Source of the DNA: Omphiscola glabra
Lineage: Eukaryota > Mollusca > Gastropoda > Lymnaeidae
NCBI GenBank assembly: GCA_964017045.1
Contig: OZ024802.1
Coordinates: 6,928,413 to 6,992,412, forward strand
Direction of reading: 5' to 3'
DNA: 64,000 nt
Numbering within the stretch: the first letter of the stretch is position 1; the number at the start of each line of letters is the position of its first letter. Made by a program: the position numbers and the translations under genes. The notes beneath the pieces were generated by a model that ran no database searches, was not told the origin of the DNA, and saw only the letters and a program-made list of their open reading frames with translations. Positions 1-11,800 of this stretch are shown here, piece after piece.

Positions 1-789
1 ATGATACATTCCACCTTATTTAGAATGGAATACTGTGCGTGTACCTATATATGATTTATATATATAAATATATATATATATGTATATCGGATTGTCAAAT
101 ATATTGATATATATAAACACAAACAAACACCGCCAAACTAAGCTTTATATAATGGATTTAAATAGTCTTTTTGTGGACCTCCGAATTTCAGGAGAATGGA
201 TGCAGAATGTGTACATAAATATACGCACATTTTTTACTGAGCCGCGGGGGCCGTACGCATTCGAACGCAGTGTGACTCTAATTTTCCCCGCCCCCTCAGT
301 GCGTAATATAAAGACGGCCCCAAACAGTTTCTAAGGTCTTTTTAAAGTTCATAAAGATTAACAAATTATTGAACGTACTGCTGAGTGTTTTGAGACCACT
401 CTTAAGGTTTCAGGGAGAGTAAACCAAAACATAGTGACTTACCCTGAATGACGTCATGATGTGCGTTGATCTGAAAAAGACAGAAAACGCATTTGTCCTT
501 TAATAATTATTTCATTATGACAATGTTTTTTTGGGTCAAATTTAGCAGCTCTGCTTAAAGCAAAATGAAATGTACATTGGAAGGTTTACAAAATCTGAAC
601 CAACAATAGCGTGGGTTCTCAAAAACAAGTGTTTGGTTTTTGTGTTGTGACAGTGGTGTAAGCCAGTGTTTTATGACAGTGGTGTATGGCAATGGTGTAA
701 GTTTTGCAGCCACTCTTGTCTTTCCGGTGACAGCAAGAATAGTCTGGTACGTTATTGAAATTATAGTCAATAAAATATTCAAGAAAAGA
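1..789. other. AT-rich flank, no gene seen
   Basis: AT-rich sequence with a TA-rich simple repeat near 45-90. I see no exon with credible splice signals and no recognisable protein. A short GC-rich patch at about 240-330 has no features I can name. Confidence 0.5.
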
Positions 790-990
790 GGGTGTACTTC
801 TTCTAATCTTTGTACATAGGGGGTACTTCCTGTAATCCTAGTACATAGGAGGGTACTTCCTGTAAACTTTGTACATAGGAGGTACTTCTTGTAATCTTTG
901 TACATAAGGGGATACTTCTTCTAATCTTTTTACATAGGGGGTACTTCCTGTAATCCTAGTACATAGGAGGGTACTTCTTGTAATCTTTAT
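790..990. repeat. minisatellite, unit about 30 bp
   Basis: About six imperfect head-to-tail copies, each containing gtacttcctgtaat followed by gtacatagg. The copies differ at several positions, so the array looks old. Confidence 0.85.
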
Positions 991-1502
991 ATCAAATTAT
1001 AAGTAAATTCGTTATCATAAGTGTTTGTTCATACTTGAGATGGGAATAGAACTCTCCTTTAGAAGTTCGGGTTTTGTTCGGTAATAACTAGAGATGTAAT
1101 ACCGTTTTTCGGCAAACCAGTTATTGGAATTAGAAAGCTGGTTCGCAACCGGTTTAGTATTTTTACAATAAAGGCGCGCGCTAAAACAAAAAGATCCAGT
1201 GGGCGCCTTGCATCCCCTTTCCTCACCTTTGCTCCATCGCGGCGTGTCGGCTTCGTGGTTATCTTGTGGAATCATCATTGCCGCACCCCCTCCCTTTTAA
1301 CGGTATAAACTCTGCATTTATGCGTATATGCCACGGCTCCATATTAAGAAAAAGTTACTCTTGGGCGAATCAACCCCATTTTGACGCCACAGGCAGAGGC
1401 ATAGCTCGAGTGTTAGGCGTCAGTGGACAGGATTTATTTCCACACTCCCCAACTCTGAACCCGTTTATTTTTATGCATTAAATGTCATAAAGGCTCATAT
1501 TG

Positions 1503-1600
1503 GCGCCCCCCCCCCTCGCAAGCATGGCGCCTGGGGACATCTGCCCTCCCGGCCCGTCTTAGTTTCACCTCTATCCACTGGCACTGCCCATCCGAAAATA
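1503..1600. mobile_element. GC-rich transposon-end-like fragment
   Basis: A GC-rich patch beginning ggcgcccccccccc, with atggcgcctggggacatctg inside, stands out from the AT-rich surroundings. Its shape recalls terminal sequences of DNA transposons in invertebrate genomes, but I found no partner end or target-site duplication. It could be unrelated unique sequence. Confidence 0.25.
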
Positions 1601-1650
1601 TGACCACCTCCCCGGAAGAAATTGTGTGAAATAACACTGATGACAAATTG

Positions 1651-1790
1651 TTACTCGGGCTAAGGAGGGGACAATGAAGCAAGTGGCCAACCTCTCGTTA
1701 CTCGGGCTAAGGAGGGGACAATGAAGCAAGTGGCCAACCTCTCGTTACTCGGACTAAGGAGGGGACAATGAAGCAAGTGGCCAACCGCTC
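1651..1790. repeat. minisatellite, 47-bp unit, 3 copies
   Basis: Three nearly identical 47-bp copies start at 1651, 1698 and 1745, each with ttactcggg followed by ggaggggacaatgaag. The low copy number and near identity indicate a recent local duplication. Confidence 0.9.
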
Positions 1791-1926
1791 AACTAACCTT
1801 AACATCGCTTTTCATCAATATAAAATAACAACAAAGCAATTTTATTTTTTTAATAACACTCGTGTATAGTTCAATTCATTATATGATATATTTTTAATTG
1901 AATTAATTTTAACACAGGATTCTAGG

Positions 1927-1993
1927 ATAACGGGATGAGAATTTCTTTTATCCCGTTATTGAGAATTTCTTTTATCCTGTTATAACGGGATAA
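1927..1993. repeat. cluster of alternating inverted 10-mers
   Basis: The word ataacgggat and its reverse complement alternate four times in about 65 bp, with the spacer gagaatttctttt repeated between them. The strand could fold into one or two hairpins. It may be the end of a small foldback element. Confidence 0.6.
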
Positions 1994-2089
1994 GCACACA
2001 AAAGCACCCCCATATCCAGGGTTGATGCTGTTCATAATTAACACAGCTGCAGTTTCTGTGTGAAGTTGTGTTTAAATATTGAGAGGATT

Positions 2090-2600
2090 TTTACTTGTTG
2101 TGAACTGGATCTGTTATGAATGTTTGGTAGGGCGAGTTGTCGATCGTGTCTTGTGAGTTGTCGATCGTGTCTTGTGAGTTGTCGATCGTGTCTTGTGAGT
2201 TGTCGATCGTGTCTTGTGAGTTGTCGATCGTGTGTGGTGAGTTGTCGATCGTGTCTTGTGAGTTGTCGATCGTGTCTTGTGAGTTGTCGATCGTGAGGTC
2301 AGAGACGAAGCTGGTTCGTGTCGAGCTTGAGTGTATGCTGGGTTGGTGTGGACAGATATAAAAGACAGTGTGTGAAATGATCTTTGGTTGTGAGAGGAGC
2401 CGAGAGTTCGTTAGTTGAGTAGAGTAGCGAGTTAGTGCAGTCGAGAGTAAGATCAGTGTCATTGTAGCGATGTTTGAACAGAGGACGTTTTCTTGAATTA
2501 ATAGCTCGTCTGTGTAAATAACTATTAAAGAACTGTGGTATTTTCATCCTGGAGTTTGTGATTTATATCCTGGGATAGTGTTGTAATCCCTAGATCACGT
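2090..2600 (+). mobile_element. LTR-like segment with TATA box and embedded array
   Basis: After a 21-bp tandem array comes a TATA-box-like tataaaag at 2357-2364, then a G/A-rich stretch and attaaagaact at about 2524. This order resembles the U3, TATA, R and poly(A) order of a Ty3/Gypsy-type LTR. No primer binding site, gag-pol or second LTR was identified, so a solo LTR or an ordinary promoter remain possible. Confidence 0.3.
2130..2295. repeat. minisatellite, 21-bp unit, about 8 copies
   Basis: Units of gtgagttgtcgatcgtgtc plus two bases are almost identical. Each carries gtgagt, a consensus 5' splice site, in the plus sense, as in the donor-derived arrays of the two large genes here. I could not identify an exon beside it. 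Confidence 0.9.
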
Positions 2601-2649
2601 GGCGTCTACTGACCGTGCGGTAAACGTAACCACTGCGGGTTTTTATTAA

Positions 2650-2750
2650 AGTGTGAGAAGGCCTTAACACCTGTGACCCCTAGACAACGTAAGAAGGGCG
2701 TAACATCTGTGACCCCTAGACAACGTAAGAAGGCCTTAACACCTGCGAAT
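2650..2750. repeat. short tandem duplication, about 36-bp unit
   Basis: Two and a half copies of a segment with cctgtgacccctagacaac, near identical. Confidence 0.75.
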
Positions 2751-2994
2751 AGCTTATGTGTCAGCCTGACCGAAGAACTATCTCTTAGGCCTTGGCCTGA
2801 TTCATCTCCGGTAAAGAATGCAACGAAAGGTGGAGGGTGTGTTCGCGCCAAAGGCGTAAACCAAACTAAGAAGATTTATAACAATAAATACAATGCCTTC
2901 AAATGATCAATGTTTTTATTTTGCTCACATGTGTTCATTATTCTCGTTTAAATCGTCTTATTAACTAGGCATTAAAAATTCATACTCCAGCCAC

Positions 2995-3690
2995 ATAGTT
3001 GGTAGAAGAGTGGGGGCAACATAAGTGGTTGAATAGTTGAGGCAGCATAGCTTACAGAAGAGTGGGGGCAACATAAGTGGTTGAATAGTTGAGGCAGCAT
3101 AGCTTACAGAAGAGTGGGGGCAACATAAGTGGTTGAATAGTTGAGGCAGCATAGCTTACAGAAGAGTGGGGGCAACATAAGTGGTTGAATAGTTGAGGCA
3201 GCATAGCTTACAGAAGAGTGGGGGCAACATAAGTGGTTGAATAGTTGAGGCAGCATAGCTTACAGAAGAGTGGGGGCAACATAAGTGGTTGAATAGTTGA
3301 GGCAGCATAGCTTACAGAAGAGTGGGGGCAACATAAGTGGTTGAATAGTTGAGGCAGCATAGCTTACAGAAGAGTGGGGGCAACATAAGTGGTTGAATAG
3401 TTGAGGCAGCATAGCTTACAGAAGAGTGGGGGCAACATAAGTGGTTGAATAGTTGAGGCAGCATAGCTTACAGAAGAGTGGGGGCAACATAAGTGGTTGA
3501 ATAGTTGAGGCAGCATAGCTTACAGAAGAGTGGGGGCAACATAAGTGGTTGAATAGTTGAGGCAGCATAGCTTACAGAAGAGTGGGGGCAACATAAGTGG
3601 TTGAATAGTTGAGGCAGCATAGCTTACAGAAGAGTGGGGGCAACATAAGTGGTTGAATAGTTGAGGCAGCATAGCTTACAGAAAAGTGGG
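2995..3690. repeat. minisatellite, 52-bp unit, about 13 copies
   Basis: The 52-bp unit contains gcatagcttacagaagag and gtgggggcaacataagtgg. Internal copies are essentially identical, and only the last (gaaaagtggggacaac) is diverged, which points to recent homogenisation. Confidence 0.97.
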
Positions 3691-4773
3691 GACAACACAG
3701 CTGGGAAAATAAGGCATACATTTTAATTCATTAATTAAAAACATTAAAATGTATAATTTTTTGAATTTCTTAAATTAATTTACTAAAATTTTTGGAGCTT
3801 GGAGAGTTAATAAATTTTTCTAGCCCCGGGCAATAAGACCCTGCTTTAAACCTCCAAGCTCCAACTCCTCTCGAGCTCCGGGCAAAAAGGCCCTGCTCCA
3901 GACATCCAAGCTCCAGCTCCGATCGAGCTCCGGGCAAAACTGGAGAGGTTTTTTTAGTGGAGGTGGGGGCGGCAAAAATCTTGGCACTAGCCCCAGCTAA
4001 GTTACTGCACATAATGTGGTTATGAAGATATGTATTTTACATTTCATTTCTTAAATAGTCTTACCTTAAATATTAGAACACTTGAATGACGCTGAAGCTA
4101 AGATGTATTTTGAAATGCAAATTATTTCTCTAAACACTCAGAGTTTGAAGACAAGTTTTTCACTGATGCTACCCGACTTCTGGAAGTGTAGGTTTCAATT
4201 AAAACATTCGTGAGATGAGATTATTTGGGTTTACACCAAGATATATTCTGATTATATTGGCAGTATCCCGTCTTTTAACACGCAAAATACAAGCTCTAAT
4301 AATAACGCTATCTAAAATGTGGGTATCTAAGCAATGAGAGTATCTAAACAGCTGTCGGTCAACATAACTTGACAGTAACTGACAAGGTGTAACACCTTAT
4401 ATTGAGTTCTGTATTCACGTGAAGAGGTTTTAAAGAAGTGGAATATAAGGGAGTTCAGTAGAGAAAGCCAGCCCTACCTGCAGGAGATACGAAATGAAAG
4501 GGCGAACCCATTGATGGATTGGAGGCATAGGTTTTTATTTATTTTTCGGATTCACTAATGTAATATATTATAATACTATGCTATTTTAATGTATTAAGAA
4601 AGTTCATCAATATGTTTTTAAAGTTTACAATAATTTGTGGTCTCTTTGGATATGACCTTTTATCCATAGCAAACGTCTTCTCAACCCCATTCAAAGTGAG
4701 TCAAGCCACACGCGCAAGTCCATCACACCTATCATTTCGTTCCGAAAACAAGTAGGGCAGGGAATGTGTAAGC
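3691..4773. other. unique AT-rich spacer
   Basis: No exon, RNA gene or transposon was recognised. A minus-strand open frame at 3770-4012 lies over an internally repeated segment (gctccgggcaa) and shows no family resemblance. Confidence 0.4.
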
Positions 4774-5046
4774 CAGGGGTACTCAAAGTCTGGCCCTTGG
4801 GCCAAAGTTAGCTCACGAGGCCATTTTGACTATCTCGCAGCCGATTTCCGAAATTATTTTTACAACTTATTTTTGTCCAAAGCAGTCTGACTTGTCTCTT
4901 GTGTAGCACTAAACATGGTTTCTTTCATGAATTATTGATACTTCATAACAGTAGAGTATACATGTTTTCCGATGATCTTAGGTGATCCCTGTGAAAGGGT
5001 CGTTCGACCCCCAAAGGGGTCACGACCCACAGGTCGGGAACCGCTA
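4774..5046. mobile_element. hAT-type MITE fragments, probably nested
   Basis: The left end, caggggtactcaaagtctgg, and the right end, cacgacccacaggtcgggaa, both look like termini of non-autonomous hAT elements, but of two different kinds. The flanks do not form a matching 8-bp duplication, so this is probably two truncated elements joined or nested. Confidence 0.5.
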
Positions 5047-5114
5047 ATTTAAATGAACCGACATTAATATCAAATCACAACATCTTTCATCGGTCAGTTC
5101 TGTGATTAAAACTG

Positions 5115-5230
5115 AACAGTCATAGTAACAGTCATGGCAACAGTCATGGCAACAGTCATGGTAACAGTCATGGTAACAGTCATGGTAACAGTCATGGTAA
5201 CAGTCATGGTAACAGTCATGGTAACAGTCG
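5115..5230. repeat. 12-bp tandem array
   Basis: About ten copies of gtaacagtcatg, with a few carrying ggcaacagtcat. The 12-bp period produces a spurious minus-strand open frame. Confidence 0.95.
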
Positions 5231-5269
5231 AAAAACACAAAAGCCAGTAAGTAACAGATGGTAGGTAAT

Positions 5270-5985
5270 AATTGTGTTGTACTGTCTACGAGCTGGACAC
5301 CGAAGTCAACATTGTAATGTACTGTCTAATAGTTGGACACCGAAGCCAACATTGTAGTGTACTGTCTAATAGTTGGACACCGAAGTCAACACTGTAGTGC
5401 ACTGTCTAATAGTTGGACACCGAAGTCAACATTGTAATGTACTGTCTAATAGTTGGACACCGAAGCCAACATTGTAGTGTACTGTCTAATAGTTGGACAC
5501 CGAAGTCAACATTGTAGTGCACTGTGTAATAGTTGGACACCGAAGTCAACATTGTAGTGCACTGTCTAATAGTTGGACACCGAAGTCAACATTGTAGTGT
5601 ACTGTCTAATAGTTGGACACCGAAACCAACATTGTAATGTACTGTCTAATAGTTGGACACCGAAACCAACATTGTAGTGTACTGTCTAATAGTTGGACAC
5701 CGAAGCCAACATTGTAGTGTACTGTCTAATAGTTGGACACCGAAGTCAACATTGTAATGTACTGTCTAATAGTTGGACACCGAAGCCAACATTGTAGTGT
5801 ACTGTCTAATAGTTGGACACCGAAGTCAACATTGTAGTGCACTGTGTAATAGTTGGACACCGAAGTCAACATTGTAGTGCACTGTCTAATAGTTGGACAC
5901 CGAAGTCAACATTGTAGTGCACTGTCTAATAGTTGGACACCGAAGTCAACATTGTAGTGCACTGTCTAAAACTTGACAGCGGTAG
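5270..5985. repeat. minisatellite, 40-bp unit, about 18 copies
   Basis: Each unit has actgtctaatagttggacac and cgaagtcaacattgtagtg. Substitutions (gtc/gcc/acc, tgt/tgc) recur in blocks of several units, a higher-order pattern left by multi-unit duplication. Confidence 0.97.
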
Positions 5986-6120
5986 TAGACAAACTAAGCA
6001 TTGCTGTTAAATGTTCTATGGACTTTTAGAATTCACTCTCATTTACGTCAAAACTTAAATATTATAAATGTGAGTTGGGGATTAATTAGCGCCTTTATAA
6101 ATATAATATTGCATTAAATA

Positions 6121-8005
6121 CAGGGCCGGATTAACCTCTAGGCAAACAAGGCACGTGCCTTGGGCACCAAGCGTTTGGGGGCACCACACGTCCTCAAGAA
6201 ATATTTTTTTTGAACAAATTTAAGTCCAGAAACAACTGAAAATTGAACAAGTGCTATGAAAATGAAGAAATACATTATAATAAAAATTCACTTTCAAGTT
6301 TGGTACAATCTTGAATGCTTAAAAATTAAGCGCATAAAAATTTTTAAAAACTCATGGAAATGGTTATGAGTAAAATGCGGACCATGCGGACTCACTCGGC
6401 TTGTAAATAAATAATGCGGGCGTATTCGAATTTTAAACATTTTTGGGAAGTTTTATAAAAAATTTTAAACCATTTTTTACAATAAATAATATTAAGATAA
6501 TAACATTAATTAATTAATTCGACCGGGAACCCCTTAGTAATAGACACAGAAACTTTTGAGAAAGATTTAAGCTAGATTTAGAGTTGGCATAGCAAGATTT
6601 TAACTGTAAGTAAATATATATTTTTTTACAAGTAACTTTTGTATGTATGGATCTTTGTATTATTTTAAAAATGTTATTGCTTGTTATCTGGCTAGAAAGT
6701 ATATAATTAACTGCTATATTTTGGCACAAGTAAATGACAATTTAAAATTTCATTTGACTACAAATTGTTTTTCTGTTTTATAAATGATAATTTTATAATT
6801 TGTTAAAATAAATAATCTAACAAGAAGATCAGTCACAGAAAGGAGACACCAGAAAACAAGCAGAAAACATTGCAAAGAAGATGCAAGAATTAGAATTGGC
6901 TTTCATGCTTGTTTTTTGGCAAGAGGTATTACAGCATTTTCACAGGGTTAGTCAAGCTCTACAAAATGAGCATGTGAACTTGAAAACGTGTGCTGATTTG
7001 TATTCTTCAATAGCAGATCACTTGCATAAATCTTGGAATGAATTTGAAAGATTTGAAGAAGCTGCAAAAATAATAACAACAGGTGTAGATTATAAGTCAA
7101 CTTTGACCCGTAATCGTAAACGAAGGACAGTGGTCATTGATGGTGGTGCCCCTGAGGTATCTCTGAATACCATAGACAAATTTCGTATATCTGCATTCTA
7201 CGCCATTGTTGACAAACTTGAGACAGAAATGAGTAGACGACGACAAGTATATAATGATGTAGCAGTTCGATGTATCACAATCACAAACATTTCAGTGTTG
7301 TGAAGAACTAATAAATGCTTATCCTAAAGATCTGAACAATAATTTATACACTGAACTACAACAGTTTCATTCATATATTCGCCACAAGTTTCCTGCATCA
7401 AAATCGGAAAACAACACGTTCAATCATGGAGAATTATACAAAGTAATAGTTAGAGACAACATCGAGTGTGCCTTTCCAAATGTTGAAATCGCCTTGCGCA
7501 TATTTTTAACACTAATGGTTACTAACTGTTCAACTGAGCGCTCTTTTTCTCAGTTGAAACGTACAAAAAATCCAATTAGATCAACAATGAAACAAGAAAG
7601 GCTCGATTCCTTATCTCTGCTTATGATCGAGGCAGATGTGCTGCGCAAAATTAACTTTGACAAAATCCTCAAAGACTTTGCTAGATGTAAATCTAGAAAA
7701 AAAAACACTTTAAATGTAAATGACAATATCTTTTTGATTTTTTCATCTAATAAAAAATAAAGTATTGTGTCTATTATTATTTCAAAATTTATTAACTATT
7801 AATTTTAATACAGAAATACTTAATTGTATGTTTTATAAAAGTGATAGTAGTACAAACTACAAACATATTTGTTAACAACTGTTTTCTTTGCATAATATTG
7901 AACACACCAGCGGTCACAGTCAGTGAAAGATCAGGGGCCGCGGGCAGAAGGGGGCACCCATGTGGGTTTGTGCCTTGGGCACTAAAATAGCTTAATCCGG
8001 CCCTG
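6121..8005 (+). mobile_element. hAT transposon, internally decayed
   Basis: The termini are inverted repeats: cagggccggattaa at 6121 and ttaatccggccctg ending at 8005. Both sides are flanked by the same 8-bp sequence attaaata (6113-6120 and 8006-8013), the hAT target-site size. The interior encodes transposase remnants on the plus strand. At about 1.9 kb, and lacking an N-terminal zinc finger, it is a deletion derivative. Confidence 0.92.
6881..7760 (+). pseudogene. hAT transposase remnant (C-terminal half)
   Basis: Two open pieces (6881-7303 and 7494-7760), out of frame with each other, resemble the C-terminal half of a ZMYM/TTF-type hAT transposase. The first carries the region around TIDKFRISAFYAIVDKLETE. 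The second has the dimerisation motif NCSTERSFSQLKRTKNPIRS followed by RLDSLSLLMIEAD. The frame is broken near 7300, so it cannot make an active enzyme. Confidence 0.85.
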
Positions 8006-8829
8006 ATTAAATATATATATACATATATATGGCATAATTTCGTCTTCGCGAGAGGATGGAGTAGCTATGAACACTTAATCAATTGGCTTACTGGGCCGAA
8101 CCTGAAATAGCAATCTCGGCTGATTTCTTACAGGAGAATATTGACTCCTGGTTAAATATGACCCTCCGCATTGCTCGTTTGTTGCAAGGGCTTCACTTCC
8201 CTTGGTTTACAGAAGAAAAACTCTGCTCCTTTTGAAGTGACGTCACCAGTGCAGCAATTAGTCTGGGCGGTGTTTTATGAAGACCAGCTGTTTCCCAAAT
8301 GCAGCATATCCCCACTCTCCAGGCGGCCAGTGGATCCAAGAGAATGATATTACAAAAATTTGATTAAAGTGAAAATGTTTTGACATGAGAAAAAAAAAGA
8401 TTCCCCCAACCCACGTGCAGTGTCAGGGGACCGCCTATGGCCATCACCCAGTTTCGTCACTGCGTACTGCGTACCATAAGATTCAAATTATTCTAGTGCC
8501 CCGTCAAATATGCGCAACGCGAAGTGCGCACCAACCGGAAACGATCTACGTTATCAATATATTTTGGTGCGGAACTTCGTGCTGAACACGATACTTTACC
8601 AAGTGGGAATATTAAAAAAATAAACAAGAACCACTTTTAGCAGAGAATCTATTAAAGATAAAATACGTTTTATTAATGTATTGATTGTACTTGGTAATAA
8701 CACCTACTTTCAATTCTAACCATTTTTGTGCTGGCTTACATCAATTTGCTAGCTAACTTTTTTATTTTAAAAATCTGTCTCGAGACATACTTTGCCTTTG
8801 CATTCTATTTGTCTGTCCTCTCTAAACAG
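8006..8829. other. spacer upstream of the rhomboid coding region
   Basis: No recognised exon. An acceptor-like tract (cctctctaaacag) ends at 8829, implying an upstream, probably 5' UTR, exon that I could not place. A plus open frame at 8385-8585 lacks any family resemblance. Confidence 0.4.
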
Positions 8830-8851
8830 CCCTGAGAGCAAGTTCTTTAAA

Positions 8852-8899
8852 ATGACAGACAAAGAATCCAAAATTAAACTGAAAGCCGTGCTTGATGAG
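8852..8899 (+). CDS. RHBDL: rhomboid exon 1 (first coding exon seen)
   Basis: MTDKESKIKLKAVLDE, phase 0, donor GATGAG|gtgaga. An acceptor at 8828-8829 would let the open frame begin at 8830 with seven more residues, so the ATG may be internal to a longer coding sequence. Confidence 0.75.
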
Positions 8900-11800
8900 G
8901 TGAGAACTGTTGGTACCGCTGGATATTTGCATCCAACGACAACGGATGGGAGGACTACGGTCAGGGTTGGGGAGGACTATGTTCAGGGTTGGGGAGGACT
9001 ACGGTCAGGGTTGGGGAGGACTACGGTCAGGGTTGGGGAGGACTACGGTCAGGGTTGGGGAGGACTACGGTCAGGGTTGGGGAGGACTACGGTCAGGGTT
9101 GGGGAGGACTACGGTCAGGGTTGGGGAGGACTACGGTCAGGGTTGGGGAGGACTACGGTCAGGGTTGGGGAGGACCACGGTCAGGGTTGGGGAGGACCAC
9201 GGTCAGGGTTGGGGAGGACCACAGTCAGGGTTGGGGAGGACTACGGTCAGGGTTGGGGAGGACTACGGTCAGGGTTGGGGAGGACTACGGTCAGTGTTGG
9301 GGCTTTGCTTTTAGCAGGAGGAATCAAGGGGAGAACACATTTTCTTTAAAACGTTTATTCCCCACACACACACACATAAACACACACAAACACACACCAC
9401 AAATACACACACGCATAAAACACAAACCACCCACACTCACACCCACACCGACACACACAAGCACACACCAACACCACACACATACACACACACACTAACC
9501 ATTCCTCTGGGTTACTGGGTTGCCAACAGTCCGTATATTTAGGGACTGTCCATACAATGTAAACTTAAAATGACTTGTCTCTGGGGGTCCGTAAGACGTT
9601 TTGGGTGCCTGTATTTTTGTTAGACATTGGACGAACAATTATCGAAGCGAAACTAGCGGGACAACTCAAGGCTTGTGACATTTTTCCTGCTTGTTAACTA
9701 GCGGTACAACTCAACGCTTGTGACATTTTTCCTGCTTGTTAACTAGCGGGATAACTCAACGCTTGTGACATTTTTCCTGCTGGTTAACTAGCGGGACAAC
9801 TCAACGCTTGTGACATTTTTCCTGCTGGTTAACTAGCGGGACAACTCAACGCTTGTGACATTTTTCCTGCTTGTTAACTAGCGGGATAACTCAAGGCTTG
9901 TGACATTTTTCCTGCTTGTTAACTAGCGGGATAACTCAACGCTTGTGACATTTTTCCTGCTTGTTAACTATCGGTATAACTCAACGCTTGTGACATTTTT
10001 CCTGCTTGTTAACTAGCGGTATAACTCAACGCTTGTGACATTTTTCCTGCTGGTTAACTAGCGGGACAACTCAACGCTTGTGACATTTTTCCTGCTGGTT
10101 AACTAGCGGGACAACTCAACGCTTGTGACATTTTTCCTGCTTGTTAACTAGCGGGACAACTCAACGCTTGTGACATTTTTCCTGCTTGTTAACTAGCGGT
10201 ATAACTCAATGCTTGTGACATTTTTCCTGCTTGTTAACTATCGGTATAACTCAACGCTTGTGACAATTTTCCTCCTTGTTAACTAGCGGTATAACTCAAC
10301 GCTTGTGACATTTTTCCTGCTTGTGAACTAGCGGTATAACTCAACGCTTGTGACATTTTTCCTGCTTGTTAACTAGCGGTATAACTCAACGCTTGTGACA
10401 TTTTTCCTGCTTGTTAACTATCGGTATAACTCAACGCTTGTGACATTTTTCCTGCTTGTTAACTATCGGTATAATTCAACGCTTGTGACATTTTTCCTCC
10501 TTGTTAACTATCGGTATAACTCAACGCTTGTGACATTTTTCCTCCTTGTTAACTAGCGGTATAACTCAACGCTTGTGACATTTTTCCTGCTTGTTAACTA
10601 TCGGTATAACTCAACGCTTGTGACATTTTTCCTGCTTGTTAACTAGCGGGATAACTCAACGTTTGTGACATTTTTCCTGCTTGTTAACTAGCGGTATAAC
10701 TCAACGCTTGTGACATTTTTCCTGCTTGTTAACTATCGGTATAACTCAACGCTTGTGACATTTTTCCTGCTTGATAAAAAAATTATATTATTTTAAAGAA
10801 AAGAAATTCAACACTTAAAAGAATTATAAAGATTAAAATAACGTTACAAATTAGGCTCAAGTCTCATTCATGACTCAAGTCTAATTCATGTCTATACGAC
10901 GTGTGTTATGGATAATTGATATTACATTTTTAGCTTCCTTATTTTATTTTATATTTGTTTCTAATAAAAATGTATGTTAATCCATTAAAATGTATGTTTA
11001 TCCATTAAAATGTATGTTAATCCATTAAAATGTGTTGAGATTTAGAATATGTGCCCATAAATGTTACAGTTTTGACTTAGCAACCCCAGCCTGCAACCCA
11101 TGACACTCAAACTTAATACAATGAATGAAAAATTCATGCAAAATGGACCCTTGATGAGTGCCCTTTGATTTTATAATATAATTACGTTCTAGAACATATA
11201 CCTACAATAATTATTGTGGCTCTAATAGAGTTTTAATTTGTCACCTAAATATCAGTTATTAAGGCTATAACAATATGACCACAATGTTTCGCTGTTATTT
11301 TATCGTCATACTAATGCTTTGTGTTTTCATAAATAGTCTGCAAGTTATCGGTGTATTAATATTTAGCCTAGTACCAACACATTAGTCTTCCCGTAATTAT
11401 TTTGTTCGGTGACCAACCTACCTCATGTCCCTTTGTAAGGGGGATTATTATCTTTAACCGGGTCTCTTAAAATTGTTGTTCTGACGTGTCTCGACTGAGA
11501 ATCGCAAAAGACATCTCAATTGGTCGCCCAAAATCATAAAAGTAAACAGGTCTGCAATAGGCCTACTACATAATTATTATAAGAACCCGTGATGCATGCA
11601 CACACTTGTTATTTCGTCAATAACAATGTTTGTAAACATGACAATGATGAATTTCAAGAAATGAATGAATTGGAAAAGCCTAGGTTTCCTTAATTTAAAA
11701 AAAAAAAAAGAAATAATAATGGAATACGACCATCCCTTAGGATTATTCAATATGATTCACCTTTGCACATGACAACATTGATGGGCATCATAATGATAAA

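Noticed and set aside
5270..5985. CRISPR-like or satellite centromeric repeat
   Set aside because: No spacers, only about 18 copies, and one of dozens of unrelated minisatellites in the window.
8792..9498. Three overlapping Gly/Arg-rich ORFs
   Set aside because: 21-bp array in rhomboid intron 1. Only the first 16 codons (8852-8899) are real coding sequence.
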